This document shows positions 63,623 to 64,000 of a stretch of DNA of 64,000 bases, piece by piece (the first letter of the stretch is position 1; each line of letters begins with the position of its first letter). Source of the DNA: Roseovarius sp. THAF27 (GTDB lineage: Bacteria > Pseudomonadota > Alphaproteobacteria > Rhodobacterales > Rhodobacteraceae); contig NZ_CP045393.1 of the NCBI RefSeq assembly GCF_009363655.1, positions 3,162,001-3,226,000 of the forward strand. Reading direction: 5' to 3'. The position numbers and the translations under genes were made by a program. The notes under the pieces were generated by a model. It worked only from the letters and a program-made list of their open reading frames with translations. It made no database searches and was not told the origin of the DNA.

Positions 63623-64000
63623 CTATGACCCCGCCTCGTCCTTGCGCGCCCGCAGCTTCGCGAAATAGCCCACCCGCTTGCCCAGCTCCCGCTCGAACCC
63701 GCGTTCGACGGGCTTATACAGCTCGGGCCGCTCCATCGTGTCGGGAAAATAGTTCTGCCCCGAAAACGCGTCCTCGGCATCGTGGTCATAGGCATAGCCC
63801 GCGCCGTATCCCTGCTCTTTCATCAGCCCGGTGGGGGCGTTCAGGATATGCTTGGGCGGAGGCTCGCTGCCGGTTTTCTTCGCGGCCTTCATGGCGGCCT
63901 TGTAAGCCACGTAGGCCGCGTTCGACTTGGGCGCCAGCGCCAGGTACGTCACCGCCTGCGCCAGCGCCAATTCGCCTTCCGGGCTGCCCAGCCGCTCGTA
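63623..64000 (-). CDS. rarA: Replication-associated recombination protein A, C-terminal part (partial)
   Basis: The last 125 codons of a gene that continues beyond the right edge. The segment YLALAPKSNAAYVAY, then HILNAPTGLMKEQGYGAGYAYDHDAED and FPDTMERPELYKPVERGFE, is characteristic of RarA/MgsA AAA+ clamp-loader-like ATPases that act at stalled replication forks. The ATPase domain lies outside the window. Confidence 0.92.
   Translation of the reverse strand, partial: YERLGSPEGELALAQAVTYLALAPKSNAAYVAYKAAMKAAKKTGSEPPPKHILNAPTGLMKEQGYGAGYAYDHDAEDAFSGQNYFPDTMERPELYKPVERGFERELGKRVGYFAKLRARKDEAGS

Noticed and set aside
1..64000. CRISPR arrays, tRNA or rRNA genes, transposons, prophage genes
   Set aside because: No regularly spaced repeats, no cloverleaf-like TTCGA arm with matching stems, and no transposase, integrase or phage structural motifs were recognised.

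Overview
The window is about 64 kb of GC-rich alphaproteobacterial chromosome. Gene content points to the Rhodobacterales / Roseobacter group: FDH3-type formate dehydrogenase with DUF3305/DUF3306 partners, an NtrC-like regulator without a GAFTGA loop, monomeric isocitrate dehydrogenase, and small families such as DUF6494, DUF6505, DUF6455 and DUF6356. This placement is inferred from gene families, not from a marker gene. No rRNA, tRNA, CRISPR array, transposase, integrase or prophage was seen.

1-17.8 kb: formate dehydrogenase region. A sensor kinase (+) faces a long minus-strand unit, transcribed as DUF3305, DUF3306, TorD-like chaperone, Tat-signal small protein, FDH alpha (Mo/W, cysteine type), FDH beta (Fe-S), FDH gamma (cytochrome b), a seven-bladed WD40 protein fused to cytochrome c, a 43-aa membrane peptide and an NtrC-family response regulator. 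Next to it lie a 652-aa multi-cluster Fe-S protein, a TupA-like/cytochrome c fusion and a plus-strand set DUF6494-Mrp-DUF4444-DUF6505. Together these look like a membrane-bound formate oxidation module with its own maturation proteins, two unusual cytochrome c fusions and its own two-component control.

17.9-29.1 kb: mostly housekeeping genes (FAD-linked 2-hydroxyacid dehydrogenase, AsmA, RimO, hemolysin III family, YigZ/IMPACT, M48 lipoprotein, nitroreductase, EI24/CysZ). It is interrupted at 22835-24193 by one clearly AT-rich gene starting on the rimO stop codon. It encodes a four-helix membrane protein fused to a GT51 peptidoglycan glycosyltransferase domain, and is the strongest sign of horizontal transfer in the window.

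29.1-43.9 kb: an RND efflux pair, an XRE-cupin regulator divergent from an acyl-CoA synthetase/DsbA-like pair, a K+ channel-like protein, a Bcr/CflA transporter, monomeric IDH, YitT, an Lrp/AsnC regulator with a clear palindromic upstream site, methylmalonyl-CoA epimerase and a stand-alone receiver protein.

43.9-64 kb: GNAT, DUF1501/DUF1800 pair, hemerythrin, VOC protein, aspS, cyclopropane fatty acid synthase, pabB/pabC, carB, two tandem 40-aa membrane proteins, a four-gene peptide-type ABC importer, and the 3' part of rarA at the edge. Hairpin repeats lie in several convergent intergenic gaps.
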